In this document: in pieces, positions 50,559-59,813 of the stretch
Numbering within the stretch: position 1 is the stretch's first letter
Layout: every line of letters begins with the position of its first letter
From: JAYREN01 sp963663375
GTDB taxonomy: Bacteria > Acidobacteriota > Holophagae > Holophagales > Holophagaceae
Assembly (NCBI GenBank): GCA_963663375.1
Contig: OY760195.1
Span: forward strand, 1,178,001-1,242,000
Length of the DNA stretch: 64,000 nucleotides
Reading direction: 5' to 3'
Notes under the pieces: generated by a model
The model's database searches: none
The model's input: only the letters and a program-made list of their open reading frames with translations
What the model was told of the DNA's origin: nothing
Translations under genes and position numbers: made by a program

Positions 50559-53552
50559 ATGCGTTTTCTTCTCGTGGCCCTGCTCCTGGGATTCGGACAC
50601 CTGGCCGGATGGGCTCAGCCCTCGATGGTCGGTCCCTTCCGCCCCAGCCATCGCCTGCTGGGGGTGGATCAGGGCCTGGTGAGCCCAGCCCTCATTTCTG
50701 TGACCCAGGATGCCCAGGGCATCATCTGGGTGGGCGGTGAGAGTGGCCTCTTCCTCTTCGACGGCCAACGCTTCCACCTCGTGCCTCTGCCCGTGCGGGA
50801 TCGCTTCGTGAACAACATCTGGCCCCAGAAGGACGGTTCCCTCCTGGTGGCTACCCTCGAGGGCCTGATCCACCTCTGGCCCGATGGGCGAGTTCCAGCC
50901 AAGGTAGTGCTGCCCAGGGATCCCAAGGTCCTGCTCCTCCAGCAGGACGCCGAGGGCCGCATCTACGCGGATCGGGAGGGCACGTGGTGCTCCTTCCTCC
51001 TGGGGGGCCAGCCGGAACCCCTGCCCGGCTGGCAGAACCTTCCGCCCATGATCGCCTTCACCAACCTGCCATCCGGCGAGCGGATGGCCATGGACGGCAG
51101 CCGCATCTGGCTGCAAGCCAAGCCTAACGACCCACCCAGGATGATCGCCCCTCCGAACTACCGCCCGGGGGAGCACCCCATGGATCTCATCCGAGACGGG
51201 GCCGGGTGGCTGTGGGTGCGCACGGACCAGCGGGCCCTTTGCCAGGACCGGGAGGGCTCCTGGAAGGAGACGGTCTTCCCCGGCCCCTTCCTGCCCAACG
51301 GCTCCATGCTGGAACTGGATGGCGAGGGCTGGGTGTGGTTCTTCGGCCAGCACAGTGTCGTGCGGGTCCGCGGCCAGGAACAGCGCACCTTCGCCATCGG
51401 CCCCCAAGGCGCCCTGGTGAATGCTGTGCTCCTGGACCGGGAGGGCACACCCTGGCTGGCCACCCAGGACGGCATGCTGCAGGTGCTGGGGCAGGGCCAA
51501 TGGGACATCAGTGACGTGACCGCGGGGCTGCCCAGCTCCCTGATCTGGGATATCACCCGGGATGGCCTGGGCCACCTTTGGGCCCACACCCAGAGCGGCA
51601 CCGCCGTCCTCGCGAATGGGGGCTGGAAGCCGCTCATCGGCGGTCGCATGATGCGTTCCTTTAGGGATCGGGACGGCGCCGTATGGTTTGCGGGCAACCC
51701 CGGCGACCGGCTGTACCGGGGTGATCCCCGCACCCTGACTCTGACCTCCTACCCCACGCCGATCAAACCCGGCAGCGAACTGGTCTACGGCATCGCCCGG
51801 GATGCCGAGGGAGTCTTCTGGCTGCTGTCGAACCACAACCGGCTCTACCGTTCAGCAATGGGGCCTCCCTTCCGGTGGGAAGCCATCGCCCCTCCCGCCA
51901 CCACGGTTGCCCACCCCTTCTGGACGCTGCATCCCCTGGAAGGGGGCCGGGTCTTCCTGGGCGCCCAAGGCAGGATGTTCGAGTGTCTAGGCTCCACCTT
52001 CACGCCCGTGGAAGGCACCCTGCCCCAGGTACCGGATCTCGTGGCCCTGGATGCCCGTGGACGCATGGTGGTGGGCTACTTCGCCACCCAGCGCCTGACG
52101 GTGCATGAGTTCCGGGAGGGCCGCTACCAGAAGACCGGCGAATGGTCCGCCCTTGAGGCCGCGGATCCCCCGCTCATCATGTACGCCCTCGCCTTCGACC
52201 CTTCGGGGCGGCTCTGGGTCGGCACCAGCCGTGGGCTCGTGGAGCTGGACCGCGAGGGTCAGCGGGTGGGCTGGCATCCTGCGGGCGGGGGCATCCCCTC
52301 CGGCGATATCAATTTCAGGGCGCTCCTGGTGGAGCGGGACGCGCTCTGGGTGGGCACCCCCAAGGGCCTGGGACGATTCGCCTACACTTCCTATCCTCCT
52401 TCGCAGCGCCCTCCCCTTCCGCACCTCTTGGAACTGAAGGTGCAGGGCCTTCCCCAGAAGGTTGAGGCCCTGCACCTGCCCCGACGCAACAACCTGCTCG
52501 AGGCCCGCTTCGTGGTGCCCTCCTATCTCAACGCTTCCACGCTTCTGCTGGAATACCGGCTAAACCAGGGCCCATGGAAGGACATGGAGTCGTCGAGGAT
52601 CCGCCTGGAGTCCCTTAGCGCGGGAACTTACAAGCTGGAGATCCGGGGCCGCTACCGCTACGGGCTCGAGGGGCCAATCCTCGCATTGCCCTTTGAGGTG
52701 ATGCCCGGATGGTGGGAGCGCAAAGGGTTCTTCGCCGCCCTGGCCCTGCTGCTGGCGGGCATCACGGCGGGCATTGTGCGCCTCGGCCAGGCGGCCCTGG
52801 TGCGCCAGAACACCCGGCTCCAGGCCGAGGTCGCGGCTCGCACCCAGGAGCTGGAACAGGCCTCCCAGGCTAAGAGCGCCTTCCTGGCCTCCATGAGCCA
52901 CGAACTGAGAACCCCGCTGAACGCCATCCTGCTCTACGCCGAACTGCTCGGCGAAGGCGCCAGGGAGCGTGAGGACCTGGAAACCATCTCGGACACGGAC
53001 AAAATCGCCCGTTCTGGCAAGCATCTCCTGAGTCTCCTGAACGGCATCATGGATCTCTCCAAGATCGAGGCGGGCAAGATGGACCTGCACAAGGAGGAGA
53101 TCGCCCCGGCCCTCCTGATCCAGGAAACGGTCTCGGCCCTTGGGCCCCTCGCAGCGGAACGCGGCAACGCCCTGGTGGTGGAGATCGAACCGGGCCTCCC
53201 GGCTCTCCTCACCGATGGCACCAAGGTCCGCCAGATCCTCATCAACCTGGGAGGCAACGCCTGCAAGTTCACGGAGAAGGGGACGATCACCCTGCGGGTT
53301 CGCCGCTCCGCCGAAGGCATCCGCTTCGAGGTTCAGGACACCGGCATCGGCCTCACCCCAGAGCAACAGAAGCGAATTTTCCTGCCCTACGAACAGGCCA
53401 ACCGTGACACCCAGGCCAAGTACGGCGGGACGGGGCTAGGCCTCGCCCTCTCCATCAAGCTCTCCAATCTTCTGGGAGCATCGCTCTGGGTCAAGAGCCA
53501 GCAGGGCATGGGCACCTGTTTCTTCCTGGAGTGCCCACTGGATGGGCGCTAG
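50559..53552 (+). CDS. Propeller-type sensor histidine kinase
   Basis: A 997-residue protein. The signal peptide MRFLLVALLLGFGHLAGWAQ is followed by about 600 residues of two-component-regulator propeller repeats (IIWVGGESGLFLFDG, LWVGTSRGLVELDREG), a Y_Y_Y domain near 640-710 and a membrane helix near 725-745. After a coiled coil comes HisKA, with the phosphorylated His in MSHELRTPLNAILLYAEL near 781. The ATPase domain has N-box INLGGNACKFTEKG, G1 VQDTGIGLTPEQ and G2 KYGGTGLGLALS. No receiver or DNA-binding domain is fused and no response regulator is adjacent, so the partner is elsewhere. It shares its sensor layout with the GGDEF protein at 33722. Confidence 0.93.
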   Translation: MRFLLVALLLGFGHLAGWAQPSMVGPFRPSHRLLGVDQGLVSPALISVTQDAQGIIWVGGESGLFLFDGQRFHLVPLPVRDRFVNNIWPQKDGSLLVATLEGLIHLWPDGRVPAKVVLPRDPKVLLLQQDAEGRIYADREGTWCSFLLGGQPEPLPGWQNLPPMIAFTNLPSGERMAMDGSRIWLQAKPNDPPRMIAPPNYRPGEHPMDLIRDGAGWLWVRTDQRALCQDREGSWKETVFPGPFLPNGSMLELDGEGWVWFFGQHSVVRVRGQEQRTFAIGPQGALVNAVLLDREGTPWLATQDGMLQVLGQGQWDISDVTAGLPSSLIWDITRDGLGHLWAHTQSGTAVLANGGWKPLIGGRMMRSFRDRDGAVWFAGNPGDRLYRGDPRTLTLTSYPTPIKPGSELVYGIARDAEGVFWLLSNHNRLYRSAMGPPFRWEAIAPPATTVAHPFWTLHPLEGGRVFLGAQGRMFECLGSTFTPVEGTLPQVPDLVALDARGRMVVGYFATQRLTVHEFREGRYQKTGEWSALEAADPPLIMYALAFDPSGRLWVGTSRGLVELDREGQRVGWHPAGGGIPSGDINFRALLVERDALWVGTPKGLGRFAYTSYPPSQRPPLPHLLELKVQGLPQKVEALHLPRRNNLLEARFVVPSYLNASTLLLEYRLNQGPWKDMESSRIRLESLSAGTYKLEIRGRYRYGLEGPILALPFEVMPGWWERKGFFAALALLLAGITAGIVRLGQAALVRQNTRLQAEVAARTQELEQASQAKSAFLASMSHELRTPLNAILLYAELLGEGAREREDLETISDTDKIARSGKHLLSLLNGIMDLSKIEAGKMDLHKEEIAPALLIQETVSALGPLAAERGNALVVEIEPGLPALLTDGTKVRQILINLGGNACKFTEKGTITLRVRRSAEGIRFEVQDTGIGLTPEQQKRIFLPYEQANRDTQAKYGGTGLGLALSIKLSNLLGASLWVKSQQGMGTCFFLECPLDGR

Positions 53553-53556
53553 CGAC

Positions 53557-54093
53557 TCACCAGGGATAGGGGTAGAGCCGCAGCAATTCCGATTGTTTGT
53601 CCCGGGCGTAGGCCTCCAGGTCGAAGGCCGGAGTAGTGTCCTTCACCTTCTGGGCGTAGCGATCGATCTCAGTGATCACCTGGGCCGGGTTTCCACCCAC
53701 GATGGTGTTGGGCGGCGCATCCTTGGTCACCACGGCCCCGGCGGCCACCACGGTGTTCGGGCCGATGGTGACTCCGGGAAGGATCGTGGCCCCCAGCCCG
53801 ATGAAGCAGTTCTCGTGAACAGTGATGCGGCCGTACCGGATCACGCCCTCGAAACCCGGCAGATGGCGGAACACATAGGTCGCGCCGTCGTGGGTGACGA
53901 AAGTGACGCGGCCGCTGATGGTCACATGCTTGCCGATGCTCACCAAGAAAGGCTCGCTACCGAAGGAGGGCATGTCCATCAGACGACAATCCTCGGCCAT
54001 CTGGAGGCCCCGGCGGCGCAGATCCTTCAGACGCTTCCGCTGGATGAACTTGAATACGCGATTGCTCAATTTTCGGAGCATCTGCAAAACCAT
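53557..54093 (-). CDS. Left-handed-beta-helix acyltransferase (hexapeptide repeat)
   Basis: A 178-residue protein; start at MVLQMLRKLSNRVFKF (ATG at 54093, AGGAG 8 bases upstream). An N-terminal basic helix leads into hexapeptide repeats (VSIGKHVTISGRVTFVTHDG, VHENCFIGLGATILPGVTIG, PNTVVAAGAVVTKDAPPN, TIVGGNPAQVI). The THDG histidine is the usual catalytic base. It resembles WbbJ/maltose-acetyltransferase-like enzymes that acetylate sugars of LPS O-antigen or capsule. It lies alone; no glycan cluster is nearby. Confidence 0.88.
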   Translation of the reverse strand: MVLQMLRKLSNRVFKFIQRKRLKDLRRRGLQMAEDCRLMDMPSFGSEPFLVSIGKHVTISGRVTFVTHDGATYVFRHLPGFEGVIRYGRITVHENCFIGLGATILPGVTIGPNTVVAAGAVVTKDAPPNTIVGGNPAQVITEIDRYAQKVKDTTPAFDLEAYARDKQSELLRLYPYPW

Positions 54094-54302
54094 GAATGCG
54101 TCTCCTGGAGGAACGGGAAAAGTGGATTTTATCGCGGTCATACCTCATTGGGCATCGGAGTTTGCTAACCCGCGCTTCCAGCCTGGCGTTGTGCGCGGAA
54201 TTGTGACAATCGAAGGCTGCGGAATCTCCACCCCAGGCGATCCTCCCCCAAGGCGCTTACACTGGAGCAGGACGGTTCTCGCCCACGAGAAGATGGAGAG
54301 GC

Positions 54303-54527
54303 ATGACTCAGCACTTCGTGAAAGACCATAAGGGGGGATTGCCCTCGCCAGTCGAGGGCATGAACATGGGCAGCTGGCTCAGCCACGCCCGCATGACCGA
54401 GGGCAAGCTGGAGACCTTCCTGGCGCGCACCGACCTCGATCCCATCCAGCGCACCAAGATGGAAGTGCTGCTCCACAAGGTGCGGGTGGATATCCACGCC
54501 CAGCTGGAAAAGCTCAACGGCGCCTAA
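54303..54527 (+). CDS. Small conserved-looking protein of unknown function
   Basis: A 74-residue protein with ribosome site GGAGA 4 bases before the ATG. It is hydrophilic and helical (MTEGKLETFLARTDLDPIQR, TKMEVLLHKVRVDIHAQLEK), without signal or cysteines. It has good codon usage for this genome. I do not recognise it. Confidence 0.65.
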   Translation: MTQHFVKDHKGGLPSPVEGMNMGSWLSHARMTEGKLETFLARTDLDPIQRTKMEVLLHKVRVDIHAQLEKLNGA

Positions 54528-54542
54528 GCGTTACCCTTTGCC

Positions 54543-55349
54543 TCACTTCCCAGTGAGACTGCCCGTATCTCCCCGCCCCTCGCACACGTCCACGATGCGC
54601 TTACCCAGGAGTGGGGCGACGGTGTGGGCGAAGGCGCTGGCGGGATGGGAGTCGTTCTTCTTGTAGGCGTAGGCGTCCTTCATGTAGAGCGAGCCCTCGG
54701 TCTCCAGGGCATAGAAATCCCAGAGATAGATGTTGTCGCCCTTTTCGTCCCAGGTGCCCTTCACCCATTCGCTGAAGTCCTTGGCCCGCTGTGCGCTGCC
54801 GGGATTCGTGCTCGCCTCCGTGAGTACCGCCCCCGTCCACAGGATGAACTTGGTCCTGGGGAACTGGTGCATCCGCGCTTTGAGCGCCTCGTACTGCAGG
54901 CGATAGTTGGCAAGAGTCTTGACGCTGGAAGCAATATTGGGCGGATCGCAATCGGTGTCGGGTCGGATGGCGCTGGAGGGGAAGCAGTGCTTGAAGACAA
55001 TCACATCGCTGCTTGCCGCCAGGGTTTCCAGATTGTGCAACCCGGGGGTGCTGGCATTGGATGGGCCCGCCGGATTCGCCCAGAGGTTCCAGTAGTCATA
55101 GGCGTAGTTGCCCATGGGTTGATCGGGGTACCAGCGTTCCGTGATCTGGAGGTTGGTGCCGTGGGTTCGGTTGTAGGTCTTGAAGAACTTGACGACCCCA
55201 CCATCCCAGATGTCCTCCCCCGTGCTGTGGTGCAGGAAGAGAATCCGCACCGGCGGGGCCGTCGAGACCGGCTCGTTCCGATCACAGGCCACCCCAAGGG
55301 TCGCCAGGGCGCAGGAGAGCAGCAGGGATAGACGCGGGAAGGGCGACAT
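54543..55349 (-). CDS. SGNH-hydrolase-like lipoprotein
   Basis: A 268-residue protein from MSPFPRLSLLLSCALATLGV (ATG at 55349, GGAG 6 bases upstream), with lipobox cysteine in LGVACDRN. The mature part starts with a beta strand and nucleophile-like Ser in ILFLHHSTGEDIW. A second block is VIVFKHCFP, and a DSHPAS motif near the C-terminus supplies the Asp and His expected of an SGNH/GDSL fold. An esterase or acyl-transfer role at the cell surface is plausible, not shown. The first block differs from canonical GDS(L), so non-catalytic function cannot be excluded. Confidence 0.72.
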   Translation of the reverse strand: MSPFPRLSLLLSCALATLGVACDRNEPVSTAPPVRILFLHHSTGEDIWDGGVVKFFKTYNRTHGTNLQITERWYPDQPMGNYAYDYWNLWANPAGPSNASTPGLHNLETLAASSDVIVFKHCFPSSAIRPDTDCDPPNIASSVKTLANYRLQYEALKARMHQFPRTKFILWTGAVLTEASTNPGSAQRAKDFSEWVKGTWDEKGDNIYLWDFYALETEGSLYMKDAYAYKKNDSHPASAFAHTVAPLLGKRIVDVCEGRGDTGSLTGK

Positions 55350-55409
55350 GGCGAACTCCGATCGGAAGGAGTCTCCCTGAGTAGACCCGGAGGGGAAGCT
55401 TGTCAACGG

Positions 55410-56066
55410 CTAGAGAACCATGAACGGCACTTCTCCTTCTACGAGAAGAGTCGGTTCCGTGAGGGCCTGCACCTGTTCCACCGAAACACCGGGCGCCCTT
55501 TCCACGAGCCTGAGCCCCCCGTCGGTCACATCCATCACGGCATAGTCGGTGATGATGCGGTTCACGCAGCGGACTCCCGTGAGCGGCAGGGTGCAAGTCT
55601 TCAGGATCTTCCGCTCCCCCTTCCGGGAGACGTGTTCCATGGTCACCACCAGGCGGCGCGCCCCAGCCACCAGGTCCATTGCGCCGCCCATGCCCTTGAC
55701 CATGGCGCCTGGAATCATCCAGTTGGCGATATCGCCGCGCTCGGAGACTTGCATGGCGCCCAGGATGGACAGATCGATCTTGCCGGCCCGGATCATGGCG
55801 AAGGAATCCGCAGAGGAGAAGAAGGCCGCGCCCGGCAGCACCGTGACGGTCTGCTTGCCCGCATTGATGAGGTCGGCGTCCACAGCAGCCTCTTCTGGAA
55901 AGGGGCCCAGGCCCAGGATGCCGTTTTCGGATTGCAGGATGACCTCGACTCCGGGCGGAATGGCATTGGCCACGAGGGTGGGAATGCCGATGCCCAGGTT
56001 CACGTAGTAGCCGTCTCGCAGCTCCTGGGCGGCGCGCTGCACGATCTGTTCGCGGGTGAGGGGCAT
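55410..56066 (-). CDS. scoB: 3-oxoacid CoA-transferase subunit B
   Basis: A 218-residue beta subunit. The GIGIPTLVANAIP glycine loop is near 25; the catalytic Glu is in SENGILG near 48. GAMQVSERGDIANWMIPG and GMGGAMDLVAGARR are typical. With subunit A it moves CoA between succinyl-CoA (or acetyl-CoA) and a 3-oxoacid such as acetoacetate. The gene order A-B on the minus strand, with a gap of two bases, makes an operon. Confidence 0.93.
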   Translation of the reverse strand: MPLTREQIVQRAAQELRDGYYVNLGIGIPTLVANAIPPGVEVILQSENGILGLGPFPEEAAVDADLINAGKQTVTVLPGAAFFSSADSFAMIRAGKIDLSILGAMQVSERGDIANWMIPGAMVKGMGGAMDLVAGARRLVVTMEHVSRKGERKILKTCTLPLTGVRCVNRIITDYAVMDVTDGGLRLVERAPGVSVEQVQALTEPTLLVEGEVPFMVL

Positions 56067-56068
56067 GG

Positions 56069-56767
56069 CTACTCCGAGATCCGAGTCGTGCGCTGTTCGA
56101 TGCGTTTCAGGCGCGGCACCACCACGACGCGATGCACGAACACGCCGGGCGTATGGATCTGGTCGGGATCCAGTTCGCCCACGTCCACCAGTTCCTCCAC
56201 CTCGGCAATGCAGATCCTTCCGGCGGTGGCGGCCATGGGGTTGAAGTTGCGGGCGGTCTTGCGAAAAACCAGGTTGCCCATGCGGTCCGCCTTCCAGGCT
56301 GCCACCAGGGAAAAGTCGCCCAGGATGCCCCGCTCCATCACGTAGTCCCGGCCCTCGAAGGCGCGCACTTCCTTGCCCTCGGCCACCAGCGTTCCGACGC
56401 CCGCAGGGGTGAAAAAGGCCGGAATGCCCGCGCCACCCGCCCGCATGCGCTCTGCCAGGGTGCCCTGGGGCACGAACTCCACCTCCAGTTCGCCCGACAG
56501 GAACTGCCGCTCGAATTCCGCGTTCTCCCCGACGTAGGAGGAAACCATCTTCCGCACCTGACGGGTCTGCAGCAGCAGACCCAGGCCCCAGTCGTCCACG
56601 CCTGCATTATTGGACACGCAGGTGAGCCCCTTGGCGCCCTTGCGCACCAAGGCCGCGATGAGATTCTCGGGAATGCCGCAGAGCCCAAAGCCGCCCACGA
56701 CCAGGGTCATGCCATCCCGCACATCCTTGATGGCCTCGTCTGCCGAAGCAATGACCTTGTTGATCAC
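56069..56767 (-). CDS. scoA: 3-oxoacid CoA-transferase subunit A
   Basis: A 232-residue alpha subunit from a GTG at 56767 with GGAGG 8 bases upstream; the frame continues 5' to 56896 without homology. The glycine-rich CoA-binding region is MTLVVGGFGLCGIPENLI, then CVSNNAGVDDWGLG and GTLAERMRAGGAGIPAFFTP. It combines with ScoB as a heterodimer or heterotetramer. Ketone-body or short-chain acid use is implied. Confidence 0.93.
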   Translation of the reverse strand: MINKVIASADEAIKDVRDGMTLVVGGFGLCGIPENLIAALVRKGAKGLTCVSNNAGVDDWGLGLLLQTRQVRKMVSSYVGENAEFERQFLSGELEVEFVPQGTLAERMRAGGAGIPAFFTPAGVGTLVAEGKEVRAFEGRDYVMERGILGDFSLVAAWKADRMGNLVFRKTARNFNPMAATAGRICIAEVEELVDVGELDPDQIHTPGVFVHRVVVVPRLKRIEQRTTRISE

Positions 56768-56985
56768 GGCGGAAACCTCCAGGTTTGGGTTTTCGATGCT
56801 GGGAACACCCGAACGTACCGCAAAGAAATCGCACACCCGGATCCAGGGGCCATGGCGGCGCGTGTGGCCCGGACTTTTCTTTGGATTCAAAGCCATTTCC
56901 GCGCTAGGCTGATCGTTCTGCCGGACGCATGTGCCGGGAATCCAGGCCCCACACAGGAGAGGGCCAACTAATCGAGGTGGACTGA

Positions 56986-58746
56986 ATGTCCAAACTATCT
57001 TCTCTCATCAAAGGCAAGGCGACTAAGCAGATGGGCCGTATTACGGTGCTTGATGCCTCGCTGATCGGGGATGAAACCCCGGAAAGCCAAGAGTTCATGG
57101 ACGCCCTGCAGGGTGAGACCAGGGCCCTGCGCGAAGAACAGGTCGTGCGCGGCATGGTGGTCGAAATCCGCGGCAAGGATGTCATCGTGGACATCGGCTA
57201 CAAGGGTTCGGGCACGGTCAACATCGACGAGTTCAACAACCCCGACGGCACCCAGGGCGTCCAGGTCGGCGACGTGGTCGAAGTGCTCGTGGAGCACCTC
57301 GAAGACGCTAACGGCAACGTCCGTCTCTCCCGCGACCGCGCGGAGAAGATGAAGATCTGGGACGAAGTGGAGAAGGCCTTCAAGGCCAACCTCACCGTTC
57401 ACGGCGTGGTGCTGGAAAAGGTCAAGGGTGGCCTGGCGGTCGATATCGGCATCCGCGCCTTCCTGCCCGGCAGCCAGGTGGACACCAAGCCCGCCCGCAA
57501 CCTCGATCCCTTCCTCGGCAAGTCCTTCGACATGAAGGTCATCAAGGTCAATCGCCGCCGCGGCAACATCGTGCTGTCCCGCAAGCTCTTCCTGGAGACC
57601 ATCAACGCTTCCCTCAAGGAAGAGACGCTGGCCGGTCTGGAAGAAGGCAAGCTGGTCGAAGGTCAGGTCAAGAACATCACCGAATACGGCGCCTTCATCG
57701 ATCTGGGCGGCGTGGACGGTCTGCTGCACATCACCGACATGTCCTGGGGCCGTCTCAACCACCCCAGCGAAATGTTCCAGGTGGGCGACAAGGTCGAAGT
57801 CGCCATCCTCAAGTACGACAAGGACACCGAGCGCGTCAGCCTCGGCTACAAGCAGAAGTTCGCTGATCCCTGGCTCACGGTCGAGGAGCGCTTCCCCGTC
57901 CAGGCCACGGTCAAGGGCAAGGTGGTTTCCATCACCGACTACGGCGCATTCGTCGAGCTCGAACCCGGCGTTGAGGGCCTGGTGCATGTCTCCGAGATGT
58001 CCTGGACCAAGAAGGTCAAGTCCGCCAAGGGCATGGTCAATCTGGGCGACCAGGTGGAAGCCATCATCCTGGCCGTGGACACCGAGAACCGCCGCATCTC
58101 CCTGGGCATGAAGCAGATCACCCCCAATCCCTGGATGGCCATCGCCGAGAAGTATCAGCCTGGCCAGATCGTCACCGGCACCGTGCGCAACATCACGGAG
58201 TTCGGCGCCTTCGTCGAACTGGAAGAGGGCATCGACGGCCTGATCCACGTGTCCGACTTCAGCTGGACCAAGAAGATCAAGCACCCCGGCGAGATCGTGA
58301 AGAAGGGCGACGAAGTGACCGCCAAGGTCCTCAGCCTGGATCCCCTGGCCCAGCGCATGAGCCTCGGCGTGAAGCACATGGAGCCCAATGTCTGGGAGCT
58401 CTTCTTCGAGCAGCACCACGTAGGTGCCGTCATCGTCGGCAAGATCGCCCGCATCACCGATTTCGGCGCCTTCGTCGACCTCGGCGATGGAATCGAGGGT
58501 CTGGTGCACGTTTCCGAGATCGCCCGCAAGCGGGTCGAGGACATTCAGAAGGAATTCGTCGTGGGCCAGGATCTGACGATGAAGATCGTCAAGCTCGACC
58601 CCACCGAACACCGCATCGGCCTCTCCGTGAAGCAGTACGAGATGGACGCCGAGCGTGGCGAGATCGACGAAGCCAAGGCCAAGATGGAGCCCTTCAAAAA
58701 GGCCACCCTGGCTGACGCCTTCGCCAACGCGAAGCGCGAGGACTAA
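56986..58746 (+). CDS. rpsA: 30S ribosomal protein S1
   Basis: A 586-residue protein with GAGGTGG upstream of the ATG. Six S1 domains lie at about 50-120, 136-202, 222-290, 305-375, 392-460 and 480-550. The last four carry the strong motif ITDYGAFVELEPGVEGLVHV or a close variant. The first two are more diverged, as expected for the ribosome-binding domains. S1 brings mRNA to the 30S subunit. It ends with a charged tail and a hairpin terminator. Confidence 0.97.
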   Translation: MSKLSSLIKGKATKQMGRITVLDASLIGDETPESQEFMDALQGETRALREEQVVRGMVVEIRGKDVIVDIGYKGSGTVNIDEFNNPDGTQGVQVGDVVEVLVEHLEDANGNVRLSRDRAEKMKIWDEVEKAFKANLTVHGVVLEKVKGGLAVDIGIRAFLPGSQVDTKPARNLDPFLGKSFDMKVIKVNRRRGNIVLSRKLFLETINASLKEETLAGLEEGKLVEGQVKNITEYGAFIDLGGVDGLLHITDMSWGRLNHPSEMFQVGDKVEVAILKYDKDTERVSLGYKQKFADPWLTVEERFPVQATVKGKVVSITDYGAFVELEPGVEGLVHVSEMSWTKKVKSAKGMVNLGDQVEAIILAVDTENRRISLGMKQITPNPWMAIAEKYQPGQIVTGTVRNITEFGAFVELEEGIDGLIHVSDFSWTKKIKHPGEIVKKGDEVTAKVLSLDPLAQRMSLGVKHMEPNVWELFFEQHHVGAVIVGKIARITDFGAFVDLGDGIEGLVHVSEIARKRVEDIQKEFVVGQDLTMKIVKLDPTEHRIGLSVKQYEMDAERGEIDEAKAKMEPFKKATLADAFANAKRED

Positions 58747-58761
58747 TCATTCCGAACCACA

Positions 58762-58789
58762 GAAGAAGCCCCCGCGAGGGGGCTTCTTC
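58762..58789 (+). terminator. Hairpin after rpsA
   Basis: A twelve-base perfect stem, GAAGAAGCCCCC with GGGGGCTTCTTC, has loop GCGA and lies 15 bases after the stop. The following T-run is poor. Confidence 0.75.
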
Positions 58790-58828
58790 ATACCTAGTGA
58801 AGTCTGGGTAAGCCAGGCCTTTGCCCAG

Positions 58829-58868
58829 TAACCAACAGAGCCCCCGGATGGGGGCTCTGTTGGTTACC
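58829..58868. terminator. Long hairpin ending the receiver/ATPase gene
   Basis: An eighteen-base perfect stem, GTAACCAACAGAGCCCCC and its complement, has loop GGAT. It abuts the stop of the minus-strand gene at 58869 and also backs up the rpsA hairpin. Confidence 0.8.
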
Positions 58869-59786
58869 CTATTCCGCCTTCTTCCTGAGCACCATGCGGA
58901 TCTGGTTGCCTTTGACGTTGTGGCCCACTTCGTCCATCACCATGTGGATCATGGCCAGGCCCCGCCCGCACTGGCGGGCCAGGGTCTCATCACTGACCCG
59001 GGATACCTTGCGGGTGTTGAATCCCTTGCCGCCATCGGTGATGACCACCTCGTAGCGCTCAGGCGTGGCTTCCATCTGCACCTCGATGATCCGCGAAGCG
59101 TACTCGGGATCTAGGCGGCGCTCCTGCAGGAGGATGGTGTAGGAATCCTTTACGCTGAAGAGATCGTCCTTCAGGCTCGAATCCATCTCCAGGTTTCCGT
59201 GTTCCAGGGCGTTCACCAGGGCCTCGTGATAGGCCATGGCGATGACGTCCACGTTGGTGGGTGAGGCGAAGCCCATGGGCACGAGGCGATCCGTGAGATG
59301 CATGACCGTGCTGGGGATATCGAGCTCATCGCTGCGGAAGGTGAACAGGCGGGTCTCCCGGGTCAGTCCCTTGAGGCCCGCCTCGGCCATGCGGAGTTCC
59401 CGGTGCATTCCCACTAGGTGGAACACGCTGTTGACCAGCTCCCGCAGGGTCAGGGGCTTCTGAAAGAGGTTCGCCGCACCCATGCGCATGGCCCGGATGG
59501 CGTATTCCAGCGAGGCCTGGCCGGTCATCAGGACCACGGGAAGACTCGGATTGATGGACTTCACCTTGTGAATGACCTCGAAGCCGTCCATGTCATCCAT
59601 GTTGATATCCGAGATGACCAGATCCAGCTGAGGGCCCTTGGGATCTTCCAGCAGGGCGATGGCCTTCCGCCCCTCGGAAAAGGGGTGCACGGCCATGCCG
59701 TGATGGACCAGCGCGTCACAGACCATGCCGAGTACGGCCTGATCGTCATCGATCACCAGCACATGCGGAACAACGGCACGTTTCAT
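58869..59786 (-). CDS. Receiver domain fused to RsbW-like serine-kinase-type ATPase
   Basis: A 305-residue protein. Residues 6-125 are a response-regulator receiver: acidic pair in VIDDDQAV, phospho-acceptor Asp in DLVISDINMDDMDG near 60, Thr in VVLMTGQ, Lys in QKPLT. Residues about 155-305 are a GHKL ATPase of the HATPase_c_2/RsbW type: N-box EALVNALEHGN, G1 ITDGGKGFN, G2 CGRGLAMIHMVMDEV. No HisKA domain lies between. This layout suggests phosphorylation by a separate histidine kinase that switches an anti-sigma or Ser/Thr kinase activity. No anti-anti-sigma gene is adjacent. Confidence 0.88.
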   Translation of the reverse strand: MKRAVVPHVLVIDDDQAVLGMVCDALVHHGMAVHPFSEGRKAIALLEDPKGPQLDLVISDINMDDMDGFEVIHKVKSINPSLPVVLMTGQASLEYAIRAMRMGAANLFQKPLTLRELVNSVFHLVGMHRELRMAEAGLKGLTRETRLFTFRSDELDIPSTVMHLTDRLVPMGFASPTNVDVIAMAYHEALVNALEHGNLEMDSSLKDDLFSVKDSYTILLQERRLDPEYASRIIEVQMEATPERYEVVITDGGKGFNTRKVSRVSDETLARQCGRGLAMIHMVMDEVGHNVKGNQIRMVLRKKAE

Positions 59787-59813
59787 CCATACTCCAAGGG
59801 GCTCAAACCCTGA

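Noticed and set aside
56995..58611. A 538-residue minus-strand open frame opposite rpsA
   Set aside because: Its apparent repeats simply mirror the six S1 domains on the other strand.
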